Origin: Syntrophales bacterium
GTDB lineage: Bacteria > Desulfobacterota > Syntrophia > Syntrophales > UBA4778
Assembly (NCBI GenBank): GCA_028712885.1
Contig: JAQTPK010000005.1
Coordinates: 1 to 64,000 of the forward strand
Direction: 5' to 3'
Length of the DNA: 64,000 nt
This document shows positions 47,636-56,850 of this stretch, piece after piece. The notes under the pieces were generated by a model, which did no database searches, was not told the DNA's origin, and saw only the letters and a program-made list of their open reading frames with translations. The translations under genes were made by a program, and so were the position numbers. How positions within the stretch are numbered: the stretch's first letter is position 1; every line of letters begins with the position of its first letter.

Positions 47636-48504
47636 TTTCCGTTTTCAAAACGGATTTTTCCGTTCCGGACGAGGCGTTCGAGATGCTTGCCGGTCAGAGC
47701 GCGTTCGCCGAACAGGAAAAAATGGCGGGGCTCTCTCGGTTTCCGGTATATGAACCACTGCTCCACGATTTCATCAAGGCCGCGGGGCTCCGCCAGGTAA
47801 TCGAGTATTTTCCCTTCCCGCTTCTCTATAATGTCCAGATATGCCTCGGCTTGGGGAAAAATGTCCTCTTTTTCAATTATTTCCGATTCATGGCCGGAAA
47901 GGAATATCTCCGCCGGAACCTCCAGGATTTTGCGGACGGAGTCGATTGTCTGGTCGATATCGGAGACGCGGTCGCCGTACCAGGGCCCGAAAGGAGTCAT
48001 GTCCAGATCCCCGAGAAACATGACCTTCTCGCCGGGGAACCAGAAGCTCGAGTGCCCGGGGCTGTGACCGGGGGTATGGATCACCTCCATCCTTGTGCCG
48101 CCCACGATAAATACATCTCCGTCCAGGAATTCCCCGTCGGGTGTCCTTTCGCGGTAGTGGAAGCGCTCGATCAGGATGTCCCGCCACAAGCCCTCGAATT
48201 CGCTCCCGAGCAATCCATAATAGTCCAGAACGTTCCGGATAGATCTGTAGCAGCATGATTCTTCCCGATGCACGTACAACAGCGCTTCGGGGAAGAGATG
48301 ATTGAAAGCGGTATGATCCTCGTGATAATGAGAATTGAAAAGAAACCGGGCCTTGTCGCGTATTTTCAGCAGAAAGCGCTCGCTCGATCCGGGATCGATG
48401 ACGGCGCCCTCCCCGTCGTCGATGAAAATCGAATTGCAGCCGGGATACCGGCCCCGGTCCGGACCGTGAATAAACGTGATCTTTCCGAATTTTGACGTCT
48501 TCAT
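47617..48504 (-). CDS. MBL-fold metallo-hydrolase
   Basis: NSHYHEDHTAFNHLFPEA; HTPGHSPGHSSFW; GHESEI. Confidence 0.9.
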   Translation of the reverse strand: MKTSKFGKITFIHGPDRGRYPGCNSIFIDDGEGAVIDPGSSERFLLKIRDKARFLFNSHYHEDHTAFNHLFPEALLYVHREESCCYRSIRNVLDYYGLLGSEFEGLWRDILIERFHYRERTPDGEFLDGDVFIVGGTRMEVIHTPGHSPGHSSFWFPGEKVMFLGDLDMTPFGPWYGDRVSDIDQTIDSVRKILEVPAEIFLSGHESEIIEKEDIFPQAEAYLDIIEKREGKILDYLAEPRGLDEIVEQWFIYRKPREPRHFFLFGERALTGKHLERLVRNGKIRFENGKYARQA

Positions 48505-48691
48505 TTCTTCCTGGACTGAAAAAGATTCGGAATCATACCAGAATCAGCCGGCCGTAGCAACGGCCTCGCGGCGCTGCCGGAGCTTGACAGGAGCCGCTCT
48601 TGCGGGTAGATCAAAACATACGGTTTTCCGGTTTTCAGTTTTTGTTGCCGGCCCCTGAAAAGCGGCTTAAACAGACAATAGAGATTACATC

Positions 48692-49609
48692 ATGAAAATA
48701 AAGTTGCCCGGACAGGTGGAGATCCAGGAGGTGGTCCTGAGGGATGGAATCCAGAACGAGAAGAAGATAATTCCCACGCAGGCAAAGATCGATCTCATCG
48801 GGAAGCTTGTCTCGTGCGGGGTACGCAGAATAGAGGTGTCTTCGTTCGTCAATCCCCGTCTCGTGCCCCAGATGGCCGACGCAGAGGACCTCTGGTCGGG
48901 TCTTGTCCGATACAAGGACGTCATTCTCTCGGCGCTGATACTGAGCAGGGGGGGAATGGAAAGGGCCGTGAAGTGCGGGGTCGGACGGGTGGGGATCTTT
49001 GTCTCCGCAAGCGAAACCCATTCGATGAGGAACAGCCGCCGCACGGTCGGGGAAGCTCTCTCCGAGGCGCTTATGCTGATATCCGAGGCGAAATCGCAGG
49101 GCGTCTCCGTTCGGGCGGGAGTAATGAATGCCTTCGGATGCGCTTACGAAGGAGTTGTTCCGGCCGATAAAGTGATCGAACTCTGCCGCCGGCTCTGCGG
49201 CGCCGGTCCCGACGAACTTTGCCTTGCCGATACTTCCGGGCTGGGCGATCCCCGTCTGATCAGGGATACAATATCGAGACTGAGAAAAGTAAGGATGAAA
49301 ACCGCCTTGCCCGGGCTTTCCCTCCATTTGCATAATACGAGGGACCGGGGACTTGCCAACCTCTATGCCGCACTGGAGGAAGGGGTTTGTATATTCGACG
49401 CGTCGCTGGGAGGGCTGGGCGGCTGTCCTTTTATAGAAGGCGCGCGGGGAAATATCGCGACGGAAGACGCTGTTTCCGTGCTTCACGACATGGGGATCGC
49501 GACGGGAATAGATCTCGAACGGCTTGTTCAGACCAGCCTGGAATTCGAGAAGATACTGGGGAAACCTTTTCCTGCCATGGTGCCGCACCTGGGGCCGTGC
49601 CGCTCTTGA
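48692..49609 (+). CDS. Hydroxymethylglutaryl-CoA lyase
   Basis: EVVLRDGIQNEKKIIPTQAKIDLI; LHLHNTRDRGLANL; LGGLGGCPFIEGARGNIATED with the catalytic Cys loop. Confidence 0.9.
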   Translation: MKIKLPGQVEIQEVVLRDGIQNEKKIIPTQAKIDLIGKLVSCGVRRIEVSSFVNPRLVPQMADAEDLWSGLVRYKDVILSALILSRGGMERAVKCGVGRVGIFVSASETHSMRNSRRTVGEALSEALMLISEAKSQGVSVRAGVMNAFGCAYEGVVPADKVIELCRRLCGAGPDELCLADTSGLGDPRLIRDTISRLRKVRMKTALPGLSLHLHNTRDRGLANLYAALEEGVCIFDASLGGLGGCPFIEGARGNIATEDAVSVLHDMGIATGIDLERLVQTSLEFEKILGKPFPAMVPHLGPCRS

Positions 49610-49692
49610 GTCCGGAGTTCCGAGTCCCGAGTCCGAAGCCCAGAGTTACCTGAAGAGCCAACTCTGGACCCGGGTCTCGAAACCTGGAACTT
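49607..49692. repeat. GAGTCCC-family inverted heptad spacer between convergent genes
   Basis: GAGTCCG GAGTTCC GAGTCCC GAGTCCG AAGCCCA GAGTT ... AACTCTGGACCCGGGTCTCGAAACCTGGAAC. Confidence 0.85.
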
Positions 49693-50088
49693 TTATTTGA
49701 TCGGCCACTCGCCCCGTTCCTTCAGTACTTCCTTATAAATCTCAAGCGCTTCGTTGACGGCGGGCATTCCGGCGTACGTGGCTACCTGGAAGAATATCTC
49801 CGCGAGCTTTTTGGGATCGCAACCCACGTTCAGGGCGGCGTTGACATGCAGTCTTAATTCCCCTCCCGCCCTGAGCGCGGCCAGCATGGCGCAGGCGACC
49901 ATCTGGCGTTCGGGCAGAGTCAGAACCGTTCTTGAATACAGATTGCCGGTGATGAATCTGGAGAAATCATTGGCCAGGTCCTTATTGAACTCTCTCCACA
50001 TAAGATAGGGCGGATCCATCTTGATCCCTTTCCCGAAGAGTTTATTGGCCGTCTCCTGTGTCCGTTTCTTTATCGCTTCGTCGCTCAT
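49693..50088 (-). CDS. Carboxymuconolactone decarboxylase (AhpD-like) family protein
   Basis: LPERQMVACAMLAALRAGGELRLHVNAALNVGCDPKKLAEIFFQVATYAGMPAV. Confidence 0.88.
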   Translation of the reverse strand: MSDEAIKKRTQETANKLFGKGIKMDPPYLMWREFNKDLANDFSRFITGNLYSRTVLTLPERQMVACAMLAALRAGGELRLHVNAALNVGCDPKKLAEIFFQVATYAGMPAVNEALEIYKEVLKERGEWPIK

Positions 50089-50393
50089 CCGAATTCCCCT
50101 TTCTGGCGCTCATGAGTGATATTCGGCCCTGAAAAATGGCCTTGGGGCCGCCAGACCCGGAGGGCAATCTAACCGAGAGAAAGGGAAGTGTCAAGCCGGG
50201 GTTGAGGGGGGCGCGCGCGAGCGTTCCGGACCGGATTTCTTTTTGTGTTGTCACATACCTTTTTATCTGATATTAAACCTTTGCAAAGCATTGCGCCTGG
50301 AATCGGAATAAAAATATTTCTTGACAAGAAGGGTTTTTTATTTTAGCTTCCGGGCAATTTAAATTGAAGCTTTCGTAAAGGAGGTGAAAGATT

Positions 50394-50618
50394 GTGAAGA
50401 AGGCATTGGCATTGATTTGCTCTTTGATGCTCGTCGTGGTTCTGGGATTCACGTTTGGCTGCAAGAAGGCTGAAGAGCCCAAAAAGCCCGAAGCTCCGGC
50501 TCCGGCTCCCGCGCCTGCTCCGGCTCCGGCACCTGCGGCTCCTGACAAGGCCCCGGCAGCGCCTGACAAGGCAGCGCCTGCGGCACCTGCAAAGCCGGCG
50601 GAAGCTCCAAAGAAGTAA
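50394..50618 (+). CDS. Small Ala/Pro/Lys-rich lipoprotein
   Basis: Signal peptide with LGFTFGC lipobox; PAPAPAPAPAPAAPDKAPAAPDKAAPAAPAKPAEAPKK; RBS aaaggagg. Confidence 0.75.
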   Translation: MKKALALICSLMLVVVLGFTFGCKKAEEPKKPEAPAPAPAPAPAPAPAAPDKAPAAPDKAAPAAPAKPAEAPKK

Positions 50619-50642
50619 TACAGTACAAAACATGAAGGGTAT

Positions 50643-50686
50643 AAACGACCGAGCATCCAGACCCTGGATGCTCGGTCGTTTTTTTT
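50643..50686 (+). terminator. Rho-independent terminator with perfect 15-bp stem (18 with A/T extension)
   Basis: CGACCGAGCATCCAG-acc-CTGGATGCTCGGTCG-TTTTTTTT. Confidence 0.95.
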
Positions 50687-50812
50687 GCTGACGGATTGAT
50701 AACGCCCATCGGTGGCGTTGCGCTTCGCCCCTCGGATGCTCACGTACGTTTTGGTACGCTGTGCTCCTCGGGGCTTGCGCGCCTTGCATCTGGACATTCT
50801 GAATCCGTCAGC
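50687..50812. repeat. REP-like dispersed element, copy B
   Basis: Core CCTCGGATGCTCACGTACGTTTTGGTACGCTGTGCTCCTCGGG shared with copy A; terminal inverted repeat GCTGACGGATT/AATCCGTCAGC. Confidence 0.8.
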
Positions 50813-50833
50813 CGGAAGAGATAGGATTCAGAA

Positions 50834-51721
50834 TTGATTTTATTCCGAAAAAGCTTACACAGGTCCTCAGTAATCCTCCTTTTGTTTTTCCTGTGTTTTT
50901 CGTGTGTGCCGCTGAAGGAGGTGCCGCCGGCGCCGAAGCCGGCGAAGGTTGCAGTGGTCCTTGGGGCTGGAGCTTCCAAAGGTTTTTCCCATATCGGTGT
51001 CCTGAAGGTACTGGAGGCTAACCGCGTTCCGGTCCACATGATAGTCGGGACGAGCGCCGGGAGTTTTGTCGGAAGCCTTTACGCGTACGGGTTCAGTGCG
51101 TATCAGCTCCAGAAAATGTCAATGTCGATGGAAAAAGGAGATATTGTCGATCTCAAGATGCCCGACAACGGCTTTATCCGCGGAGAAAAAATTGAGTCCT
51201 ATATCAACAATCTGATCCAGAATACCCCCATTGAAAAGCTGAGGGTTCCTTTCTACGCCGTAACCGCCGATCTGGCAAGCGGGCGGGAGGTAGTCTTCGG
51301 AACAGGCAATACCGGAACCGCGGTCCGGGCAAGCTGCTCGATCCCGGGCATTTTCCAGCCTGTGCGGATCGGGAACAGGATCTATGTGGACGGAGGCGTC
51401 GTCAGCCCCGTCGCGGTGAGGACGGCAAGGCGTTATGGCGCGGATGTCGTCATAGCTGTTGATATATCAGCGTTTGTCGAGAGTATTCCCCAGGGTACGA
51501 TCGAGACGCTGCTCCAGGCGGTCGATATAATGTATGCCCGAATCGGGTCCAATGAAACGGACGGAGCGGATGTAGTTATTCGCCCGAAAACCCGCCAGAT
51601 CGGGTCCGCTGATTTCAGCAAGCGGCATGAGGCCATTCTCGAAGGGGAGATGGCTGCTGCCGAGGCCATGCCGAAAATTCAGGCGATTATTTCAAAATTG
51701 CGCGCCGAAGGACGATTGTAA
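50834..51721 (+). CDS. Patatin-like phospholipase family lipoprotein (RssA-like)
   Basis: LGAGASKGFSHIGVL; GTSAGSFVG; DGGVVSPVAV; lipobox LCFSC; TTG start. Confidence 0.9.
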   Translation: MILFRKSLHRSSVILLLFFLCFSCVPLKEVPPAPKPAKVAVVLGAGASKGFSHIGVLKVLEANRVPVHMIVGTSAGSFVGSLYAYGFSAYQLQKMSMSMEKGDIVDLKMPDNGFIRGEKIESYINNLIQNTPIEKLRVPFYAVTADLASGREVVFGTGNTGTAVRASCSIPGIFQPVRIGNRIYVDGGVVSPVAVRTARRYGADVVIAVDISAFVESIPQGTIETLLQAVDIMYARIGSNETDGADVVIRPKTRQIGSADFSKRHEAILEGEMAAAEAMPKIQAIISKLRAEGRL

Positions 51722-51727
51722 ATATAG

Positions 51728-51960
51728 GTATTGGGCGTTGGGCATTGGGTATTGGGTATTAGGTATTTGTATTGGTATTGGGTAGGGTATTATAATTTTG
51801 TTAGCTAGTAATCATGTACATACCTTAAAGACTGGAAAAATTTTCCGCGGTCGCGCCTTTCCCGCAGTCCGGACGCAATAGACGCAACAGACGCAACAGA
51901 CTCGAGGTTTTTTCCCGCGTTCCGGAACCAAATGCCTGAAGCCCAATGCCTGATGCCTTG
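51728..51960. repeat. Composite spacer: GGGTATT heptads plus GACGCAACA 9-mers
   Basis: GGGCGTT GGGCATT GGGTATT GGGTATT AGGTATT; GACGCAATA GACGCAACA GACGCAACA; gcccaatgcctgatgcc. Confidence 0.9.
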
Positions 51961-52067
51961 ATTTAAACTTCCTTGACAAAACGGCCGATATTCCTATTAT
52001 TATGTTCGATATCGCACGATCTGAATTCAGGGCGGCCATTACAAAGCGGCCCGTATAAGGAGGGGTT

Positions 52068-52448
52068 ATGGGAAGGGAAGCGGATTTTCTGAAAGGGGTT
52101 CTGGTGGGGGGCTTGATCGGGGCCGCTTTGGGCATTCTTTTCGCGCCGAAGAGCGGGAAAGAGACCAGGGAGGATATAGCCAGAAAAACGGAAGAACTGG
52201 TTACGAAGGCAAAGGAAGAATACGAGCGGAACCTCGAGAAAAGCAAAAAAGCTTACGATAACATGATGGTGCATTTTAAGAGCATCCAGTCGGAAGTTAA
52301 GAGGAAAGCGGAAGAAGTCCATGAGAAGCTCGATCACCTGGCTGATACGGGAAAGGAAGCCCTGGATGACAGCCGGAGCCGTCTGAAAAAAGCAGTTGAC
52401 GCCGGGATAGAGGCGTACAAGGAAGAAAAGGAACGCCAGAAGGCGTAA
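52068..52448 (+). CDS. YtxH-domain protein
   Basis: FLKGVLVGGLIGAALGILFAPKSGKETREDIARK. Confidence 0.88.
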   Translation: MGREADFLKGVLVGGLIGAALGILFAPKSGKETREDIARKTEELVTKAKEEYERNLEKSKKAYDNMMVHFKSIQSEVKRKAEEVHEKLDHLADTGKEALDDSRSRLKKAVDAGIEAYKEEKERQKA

Positions 52449-52553
52449 AGGAACGGCGTTAGTCGGTAGGCTTTAGGCATTGGGCATACAGAAGCCAAGT
52501 CGATCTCGTAAGTATCCCAACGCCAAACGCCTGACGCCCAACGCCTGAATTCT
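52444..52553. repeat. GGCGTAA/GGCATTG-family inverted heptad spacer
   Basis: ggcgtaaaggaacggcgttagtcggtaggctttaggcattgggcat ... cccaacgccaaacgcctgacgcccaacgcctg. Confidence 0.85.
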
Positions 52554-52566
52554 CAAGAGGAGATTT

Positions 52567-52944
52567 ATGGACTGGGAGATAAGCCTTACCATCATCAGCC
52601 TGTCGTTTTTTCTGCTGACGCTGTTTGTCGCATTTTTTATACTGCAGGTACTTAAGACAGCCAGGAATATCGAAGCCATTCTGGAAATGATCAACGGGAA
52701 GCTCCCGGGCATTCTCTCCGATATCAAGGAGGTAACGGGAAATCTGACGGCCTCCTCCGTCATGTTGAAAGCCGGGATCGAAGGATTGACAACGGCGCTC
52801 GGCCGGGTCAGGCAGATTACCAGTATGGTCGATACCGCTATCCGCCCCGGGATTGAAACGCCTGTTTTGAGCCTGCTCAAGAACGCCGGCGCGATCCGTA
52901 AAGGCATTCAAATATTTCTCAAGACTCTGGGCAAAAAAGGCTGA
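52567..52944 (+). CDS. DUF948-like membrane-anchored coiled-coil protein
   Basis: N-terminal TM, helical body; adjacent to YtxH gene. Confidence 0.55.
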   Translation: MDWEISLTIISLSFFLLTLFVAFFILQVLKTARNIEAILEMINGKLPGILSDIKEVTGNLTASSVMLKAGIEGLTTALGRVRQITSMVDTAIRPGIETPVLSLLKNAGAIRKGIQIFLKTLGKKG

Positions 52945-52965
52945 GCTGCCTCAATCCGCTGTTCA

Positions 52966-52989
52966 TACCCCGTCACCGGGGTTTTTTTA
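52966..52989 (+). terminator. Short Rho-independent terminator
   Basis: CCCCG-tcac-CGGGG followed by TTTTTTT. Confidence 0.75.
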
Positions 52990-53016
52990 TTTTTCGAATC
53001 GGACATCCTTCGGATA

Positions 53017-53832
53017 ATGATGGACCGCAACAGCTTCGGGAAAAAAAGCGCAGCCGATGCGCTGGTCGAGCTCCTCGACGTCATCCGGATTTTGAGATCT
53101 CCGGATAAGGGGTGCCCATGGGATATCCGCCAGCGGAAAGAGGACGCAGCAAAATACCTCCTCGAAGAGGCGCATGAGGTTCTTGACGCCGTTTACGGCG
53201 GAACGGCCGCCGACCTGCGGGAAGAACTGGGAGACCTCCTGTTTCAGATCCTATTTCTGTCGAGGATGGCTGAGGAATCAGGGGAATTCGACGCTTCGGA
53301 CGTAATTTCGGAAGTTACCCGAAAAATGATCCGGAGGCACGAGCACGTATTCGGAGATGCAAAAGTCCGCGACGTCGGCGAGATCAAGCGCAACTGGGAA
53401 AAGATCAAGCGGGAGGTGGAGAAGAAAGACAGGGGCGGAAAACTGTCCCGGATTTCCCCCTCTCTGCCTTCCCTCTTGCGCGCCCAGAAGATTACCGAGG
53501 AAGCATCCCGGGTCGGGTTCGACTGGACGGACGTGAATGACGTGCTGGCGAAAATTGAAGAAGAAACGCGCGAGCTCAGGGAAGCACTGGAAACAGGCGA
53601 AAAGCGGCATGTGGAGGGAGAAATCGGGGATATCCTCCTTTCCGTGGTAAACCTCAGCCGTTTCGCCGGCGTGGACGCCGAAGGCGCTCTGAGGTCCTCT
53701 CTGCTTAAATTCATATCCCGTTTCGGTTATATCGAAGAACGGCTGAAGGAGCGGGGACTGACTCCCGAACAGGCGGGGCTGGAGGAAATGGACCGGCTCT
53801 GGGAGGAGTCGAAATCAGGTGACGGCGAATGA
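53017..53832 (+). CDS. mazG: Nucleoside triphosphate pyrophosphohydrolase MazG
   Basis: LRSPDKGCPWDIRQRKEDAAKYLLEEAHEVLDAV...EELGDLLFQILFLSRM. Confidence 0.95.
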   Translation: MMDRNSFGKKSAADALVELLDVIRILRSPDKGCPWDIRQRKEDAAKYLLEEAHEVLDAVYGGTAADLREELGDLLFQILFLSRMAEESGEFDASDVISEVTRKMIRRHEHVFGDAKVRDVGEIKRNWEKIKREVEKKDRGGKLSRISPSLPSLLRAQKITEEASRVGFDWTDVNDVLAKIEEETRELREALETGEKRHVEGEIGDILLSVVNLSRFAGVDAEGALRSSLLKFISRFGYIEERLKERGLTPEQAGLEEMDRLWEESKSGDGE

Positions 53833-54014
53833 GGATCTTTATCTGCGCACTCGGACTTTATCTGATATTGGAAGGCCTGCCGTACTTCGCTTTTCCCGGC
53901 CGGATCAAGTCGGTCCTGGCGCAGATAGGCGAGATGCCGGAAGGTACGCTCCGCCTGTTCGGATTTTTCGCCATGATCGCGGGGCTGGCTATGGTTTATT
54001 TCGGCACGCGATAA
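53829..54014 (+). CDS. DUF2065 small membrane protein
   Basis: LYLILEGLPYFAFPGRIKSVLAQIGEMPEGTLRLFGFFAMIAGLAMVYF. Confidence 0.85.
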   Translation: MRIFICALGLYLILEGLPYFAFPGRIKSVLAQIGEMPEGTLRLFGFFAMIAGLAMVYFGTR

Positions 54015-54073
54015 CAGCCTGCAACATCTTTTACTTTGGATCGGGTATTACTTGATATTCGGACTGACCCCAT

Positions 54074-55114
54074 GTGTTTGATATGAAAACTGAGGAGTTT
54101 GATTACAAATTTGATCCGGACCTGATTGCGCAGGAGCCTGCAGAGCAGAGGGACAAGTCCAGAATGATGGTCCTGGACAGGTCCCTCGATCCGGTTGCAC
54201 ACGATTGTTTTTATAATCTCCCCCGGTATCTGGAATGCGGGGATGTCCTTGTCCTCAATGATTCGAAAGTCGTGCCTGCGCTTCTGTCGGGGCGGAAGGG
54301 AGCGGGGGCCGCAGCGGGGGCAAAGATCGAAATGCTGCTCCTCTCGAAAAAGGGACCCCTGGTCTGGGAAGTTCTTCTCAAGCCCGCAAAGCGCGCGGCC
54401 CCGGGAACAGCCGTTTGGTTCGACGACGGATCGCGGGCGGAAATCATCAGCCGTGTTACGGATAAGAAATGGCTGGTGGAATTCCAGGTCGGCGATTTCG
54501 ATTCCTTTCTGCGCAGGTGCGGTCTGGCCCCGCTCCCTCCTTATATCCGGCGGGGGGGCAGGCGGAGCGCGCCGCGGGACATCGAGCGGTACCAGACGGT
54601 TTATGCGGCGAAGCCGGGTTCCATCGCCGCTCCGACGGCGGGGCTGCACTTCACGGAGAAGACGATTCGCGACCTGAGGGGTCGCGGGGTAAGCGTGACG
54701 GCCGTGACGCTCCATGTCGGTTTAGGGACCTTTATCCCGATAGAGGAGGAAATAGTCGAAGACCATCGGATGGAAGAGGAGAATTATGAGATCTCCGCTG
54801 AAGCTGCGGGGGAAATCAACGCCGCGAAGAGAATTGTTGCGGTCGGGACGACATCGGCGAGAGTTCTTGAATCCGCCGTGGACGGCGCGGGCCGGGTCCG
54901 CGCCGGAAGCGGGGCTACGGACCTTTTCATCTATCCGGGATACAGATTCAGGAAAACGGATGCGCTCCTGACAAATTTTCACCTTCCGAAATCTTCGCTG
55001 TTTCTCCTGGCGTGCGCCTTCACCGGCACGGAACGGATAAAAGCGGCGTATCGGGAGGCGATTGAGCGAAGATACAGGTTCTACAGCTATGGGGATTGTA
55101 TGCTGATTCTGTAG
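54074..55114 (+). CDS. queA: S-adenosylmethionine:tRNA ribosyltransferase-isomerase
   Basis: FDYKFDPDLIAQEPAEQRDKSRMMVLDR; AAPTAGLHFT; TNFHLPKSSLFLL. Confidence 0.97.
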   Translation: MFDMKTEEFDYKFDPDLIAQEPAEQRDKSRMMVLDRSLDPVAHDCFYNLPRYLECGDVLVLNDSKVVPALLSGRKGAGAAAGAKIEMLLLSKKGPLVWEVLLKPAKRAAPGTAVWFDDGSRAEIISRVTDKKWLVEFQVGDFDSFLRRCGLAPLPPYIRRGGRRSAPRDIERYQTVYAAKPGSIAAPTAGLHFTEKTIRDLRGRGVSVTAVTLHVGLGTFIPIEEEIVEDHRMEEENYEISAEAAGEINAAKRIVAVGTTSARVLESAVDGAGRVRAGSGATDLFIYPGYRFRKTDALLTNFHLPKSSLFLLACAFTGTERIKAAYREAIERRYRFYSYGDCMLIL

Positions 55115-55296
55115 GCGTCAGGTGTCAGGCGTCGGGCATTGGGAAAAATCCCAAACCCAAGCACCAAATCCCAAACAAATCCAAAACTCAAAATTCAAAT
55201 AAACAAAAACAAGCAGCAGTTCCAATGAATCTTTCGAATTTTGAATTTCGATATTGTACATTGTTTGGGATTTGGCGCTTGGAGCTTGGGATTTAA
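55112..55296. repeat. GGCGTCA + AAATCCC/GGGATTT inverted heptad spacer
   Basis: taggcgtcaggtgtcaggcgtcgggcattggg; aaatcccaaacccaagcaccaaatccc ... gggatttggcgcttggagcttgggattt. Confidence 0.9.
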
Positions 55297-55332
55297 ACAA
55301 AAAAAATCGATCGATATTTGATCATTAACTGA

Positions 55333-56496
<1,164 letters not shown>

Positions 56497-56500
56497 TTCA

Positions 56501-56821
56501 ATGGTGGAGATGGCGTATGCGATGGGCGGAGCGCCGGGGAGCGGGGGAGCGGAATCGGGATTCATGCAGATCCTGATGTTTCTGGCTATTTTCGTGATCT
56601 TCTATTTTCTCCTGATCAGGCCGCAGCAGAAGAAGCAGAAAGAGTTGAAGAATATGCTCGGCAATCTGAAGCACGGAGACACGGTGATCACGACGGGAGG
56701 CCTGTACGGAAAGGTTACCGGTCTTACGGAAGCCGTCGTCACGCTGGAGATAGCTGATAAGGTCAAAGTCAAAGTCTCACGAGGCCATATTGCAGCAGTG
56801 GCCCAGAAGACGGAAGAATAA
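56501..56821 (+). CDS. yajC: Preprotein translocase subunit YajC
   Basis: FVIFYFLLIRPQQKKQKELKNMLGNLKHGDTVITTGGLYGKV. Confidence 0.96.
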   Translation: MVEMAYAMGGAPGSGGAESGFMQILMFLAIFVIFYFLLIRPQQKKQKELKNMLGNLKHGDTVITTGGLYGKVTGLTEAVVTLEIADKVKVKVSRGHIAAVAQKTEE

Positions 56822-56850
56822 AAGCTGGCCGGAATTTCCGGGCAGCCGTC

